A DNA stretch of 64,000 nucleotides from Candidatus Latescibacterota bacterium (GTDB lineage Bacteria; JAAXHH01). Positions 62,851 to 64,000 of the stretch are shown piece by piece; position 1 is the stretch's first letter; every line of letters starts with the position of its first letter. The stretch spans positions 33,070-97,069 of the forward strand of contig JAJEHX010000050.1 of assembly GCA_022823465.1 (NCBI GenBank). Direction: 5' to 3'. The notes beneath the pieces were generated by a model. That model did no database searches, was not told the origin of the DNA, and was given only the letters and a program-made list of their open reading frames with translations. A program made the position numbers and the translations under genes.

Positions 62851-64000
62851 CTATTGCGATCTCCCGACCCGCGCCAGATCCTCCCAGAACCGCGGATAGG
62901 TCTTCCCCACCACATCCGGATCAAGTATGTTCAGGTTGCCCAGGCGAGTGCCCAGCACGGCGAAGCTCATGGCCATGCGGTGATCATGGTAGGTTTCGAT
63001 GTTGAGTTCTTCGGCTGCGTTCAGCACACTTGACGGTAGTTCCGATACCTCGATGAAATCCGCACCGGTCCTCACTGCCACACCGATTTTCCTCAGTTCC
63101 GTCGCGGGGCATTCGATCCGGTCGCACTCCTTATGCTTGAGCGTACCAATCCCTGTAATCCTGGTCGTGCCGGGTATCAATGGCGCGATGGCGATCAGGG
63201 TCAGTGCCGCGTCCGGAATGTCTTCGCAGTCAATCTCGCCTTCCACCGGCAATACACGGCCATCCTTCGGCCCTTCGATGACGGTCCTTTCGCCGTTCAT
63301 CTGAACCCGTGCCCCCAGGCCTTCGCAGATAGATAGAAAGCGGATATCCCCTTGCCGTGATTGAGCGCCAAGGTTCTCGAAGACGACCCTGCCACCGTGT
63401 ATGAGTGCGAGTGCGGCGAAGTAGGAAGCCGCCGAGGCGTCCCCTTCCACCTTTCGGGCGCCGGAACGATACCGCTGCGGACGCACGATGAACTTCCGGT
63501 AGTCCTTGTTTTCCACCTCGACGCCGAACTTCCGCATTTCATTGAGCGTTATGTCGACATAGGGTCTGCTGACGAGTTCTCCGTGCACATTGATCTCGAG
63601 ACCGTCGGGAATCAGGGGAGCGATCTGCAGCAGGGCGGAGAAGAACTGACTGGACACATCTCCCTGCATCCGGACCGAATGACGGAACGATTCAGGACCT
63701 CGGATGGACACCGGGAGGCATCCGCCGTCTGAAGACACCGTTCTTCCCCCCAGTTGCTCCACGGCTTCGAGCAGGGGAAGGTTCGGTCTTTCATTCAGGC
63801 TGCCGCGACCAACTAGCCGGGTCTCTTCGTTGCGAAGGGCGGAGAGGGCAATCAGGAATCGGGCCGAAGTGCCGCTGAGTCCGAGGTTGAGCGCAACTAG
63901 TCCTTCAGTGAAGCCTCCGCCTCGTCCTTCCACGGTCATCCGCCGATAGTCTTCACTCGTTTCGATGGAGATCCCGAGTTCGCCCAGGCACTCTGTCATC
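62851..64000 (-). CDS. aroA: 3-phosphoshikimate 1-carboxyvinyltransferase (EPSP synthase), 5' truncated by window
   Basis: Joins shikimate-3-phosphate and phosphoenolpyruvate in aromatic amino acid synthesis. The C-terminal 382 or so residues are present; the N-terminus with the first phosphate-binding lysine lies beyond the right edge. Visible are SGTSARFL (the N/SGTxxR motif), the QGDVSSQFFSALL segment, GDASAASYFAALA, CEDIPDAALTLIA with the catalytic aspartate, KHKECDRIE with the catalytic glutamate, and YHDHRMAMSFAVLG. The protein ends a few residues after WEDLARVG. It lies 276 bp from hicAB on the same strand with no recognisable gene between. Confidence 0.95.
   Translation of the reverse strand, partial: MTECLGELGISIETSEDYRRMTVEGRGGGFTEGLVALNLGLSGTSARFLIALSALRNEETRLVGRGSLNERPNLPLLEAVEQLGGRTVSSDGGCLPVSIRGPESFRHSVRMQGDVSSQFFSALLQIAPLIPDGLEINVHGELVSRPYVDITLNEMRKFGVEVENKDYRKFIVRPQRYRSGARKVEGDASAASYFAALALIHGGRVVFENLGAQSRQGDIRFLSICEGLGARVQMNGERTVIEGPKDGRVLPVEGEIDCEDIPDAALTLIAIAPLIPGTTRITGIGTLKHKECDRIECPATELRKIGVAVRTGADFIEVSELPSSVLNAAEELNIETYHDHRMAMSFAVLGTRLGNLNILDPDVVGKTYPRFWEDLARVGRSQ

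Overview
The window is about 64 kb of high-GC bacterial chromosome, densely packed with housekeeping and catabolic genes. A TonB-dependent outer-membrane receptor, periplasmic solute-binding proteins and a Tat/lipoprotein-type leader point to a diderm cell. The mix of single-copy biosynthetic genes (fol, nad, his, aroA, ahcY) with D-aminoacylase, oxoprolinase, enolase-superfamily and Gfo/Idh/MocA catabolic genes is what I would expect of an uncultured FCB-group or related lineage such as Latescibacterota. That placement is an inference from gene content; there is no rRNA or other marker to confirm it. I see no prophage, transposase or CRISPR array. Sigma70-type promoters (TTGACA-like, 16-18 bp, TATAAT-like) are unusually easy to read and mark transcription units.

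Layout. 1-10.2 kb (mostly minus): a folate unit (aminotransferase-fold gene, folB, folK, then a glmU-like gene cut by the window edge); groEL alone behind a CIRCE-like operator; then cca, nnr, nadC, birA and a BASS-family transporter in one run from a clear promoter. 10.3-15.8 kb (plus): hisA, a receiver domain fused to glutamate dehydrogenase, and a large hybrid histidine kinase ending in an HPt domain. 15.9-24.2 kb: a two-RCK potassium channel, an M20 dipeptidase, a dicarboxylate symporter, the E1 alpha/beta pair of a 2-oxoacid dehydrogenase, a ThiT-like thiamine transporter and a LON-domain protein. 24.4-28.5 kb: an isobutyryl-CoA-mutase-type large subunit, a trans-sulfuration enzyme, a lower-GC MarR regulator beside tRNA-Gln, and a small putative lipoprotein. 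28.7-37.4 kb (plus): a peptide-type solute-binding protein translationally coupled to a histidine kinase and an NtrC-type regulator, then a glycosyltransferase and a TonB receptor. 37.5-46.2 kb: VOC protein, RNase II-type nuclease, MBL-fold hydrolase, DegT aminotransferase, GNAT protein, ahcY, Trm112-like protein and an NRAMP-related transporter. 46.3-54 kb: fused oxoprolinase/hydantoinase, carbonic anhydrase, D-aminoacylase, hisF and hisH. 54.2-61.8 kb (plus): a catabolic run of M24 peptidase, two enolase-superfamily proteins, Gfo/Idh/MocA oxidoreductase, aldo/keto reductase and solute-binding protein. 61.9-64 kb: a hicAB pair and aroA, cut by the right edge.

The most unusual item is the CheY-like receiver fused in frame to a complete NAD(P)-dependent glutamate dehydrogenase, followed directly by a HisKA-HATPase-REC-REC-HPt kinase. 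It reads as a phosphorelay acting on a metabolic enzyme rather than on DNA. Other notable points are an aminotransferase-fold protein without the PLP lysine in the folate operon, an enolase-superfamily gene lacking its acid/base residues next to a better conserved paralogue, an NRAMP relative lacking the metal-binding DPGN and MPH motifs, a CIRCE variant with a compensating symmetric change, and a kinase operon whose first gene is a solute-binding protein with no permease. All functional statements rest on reading the sequence and on family knowledge; no database search was run.
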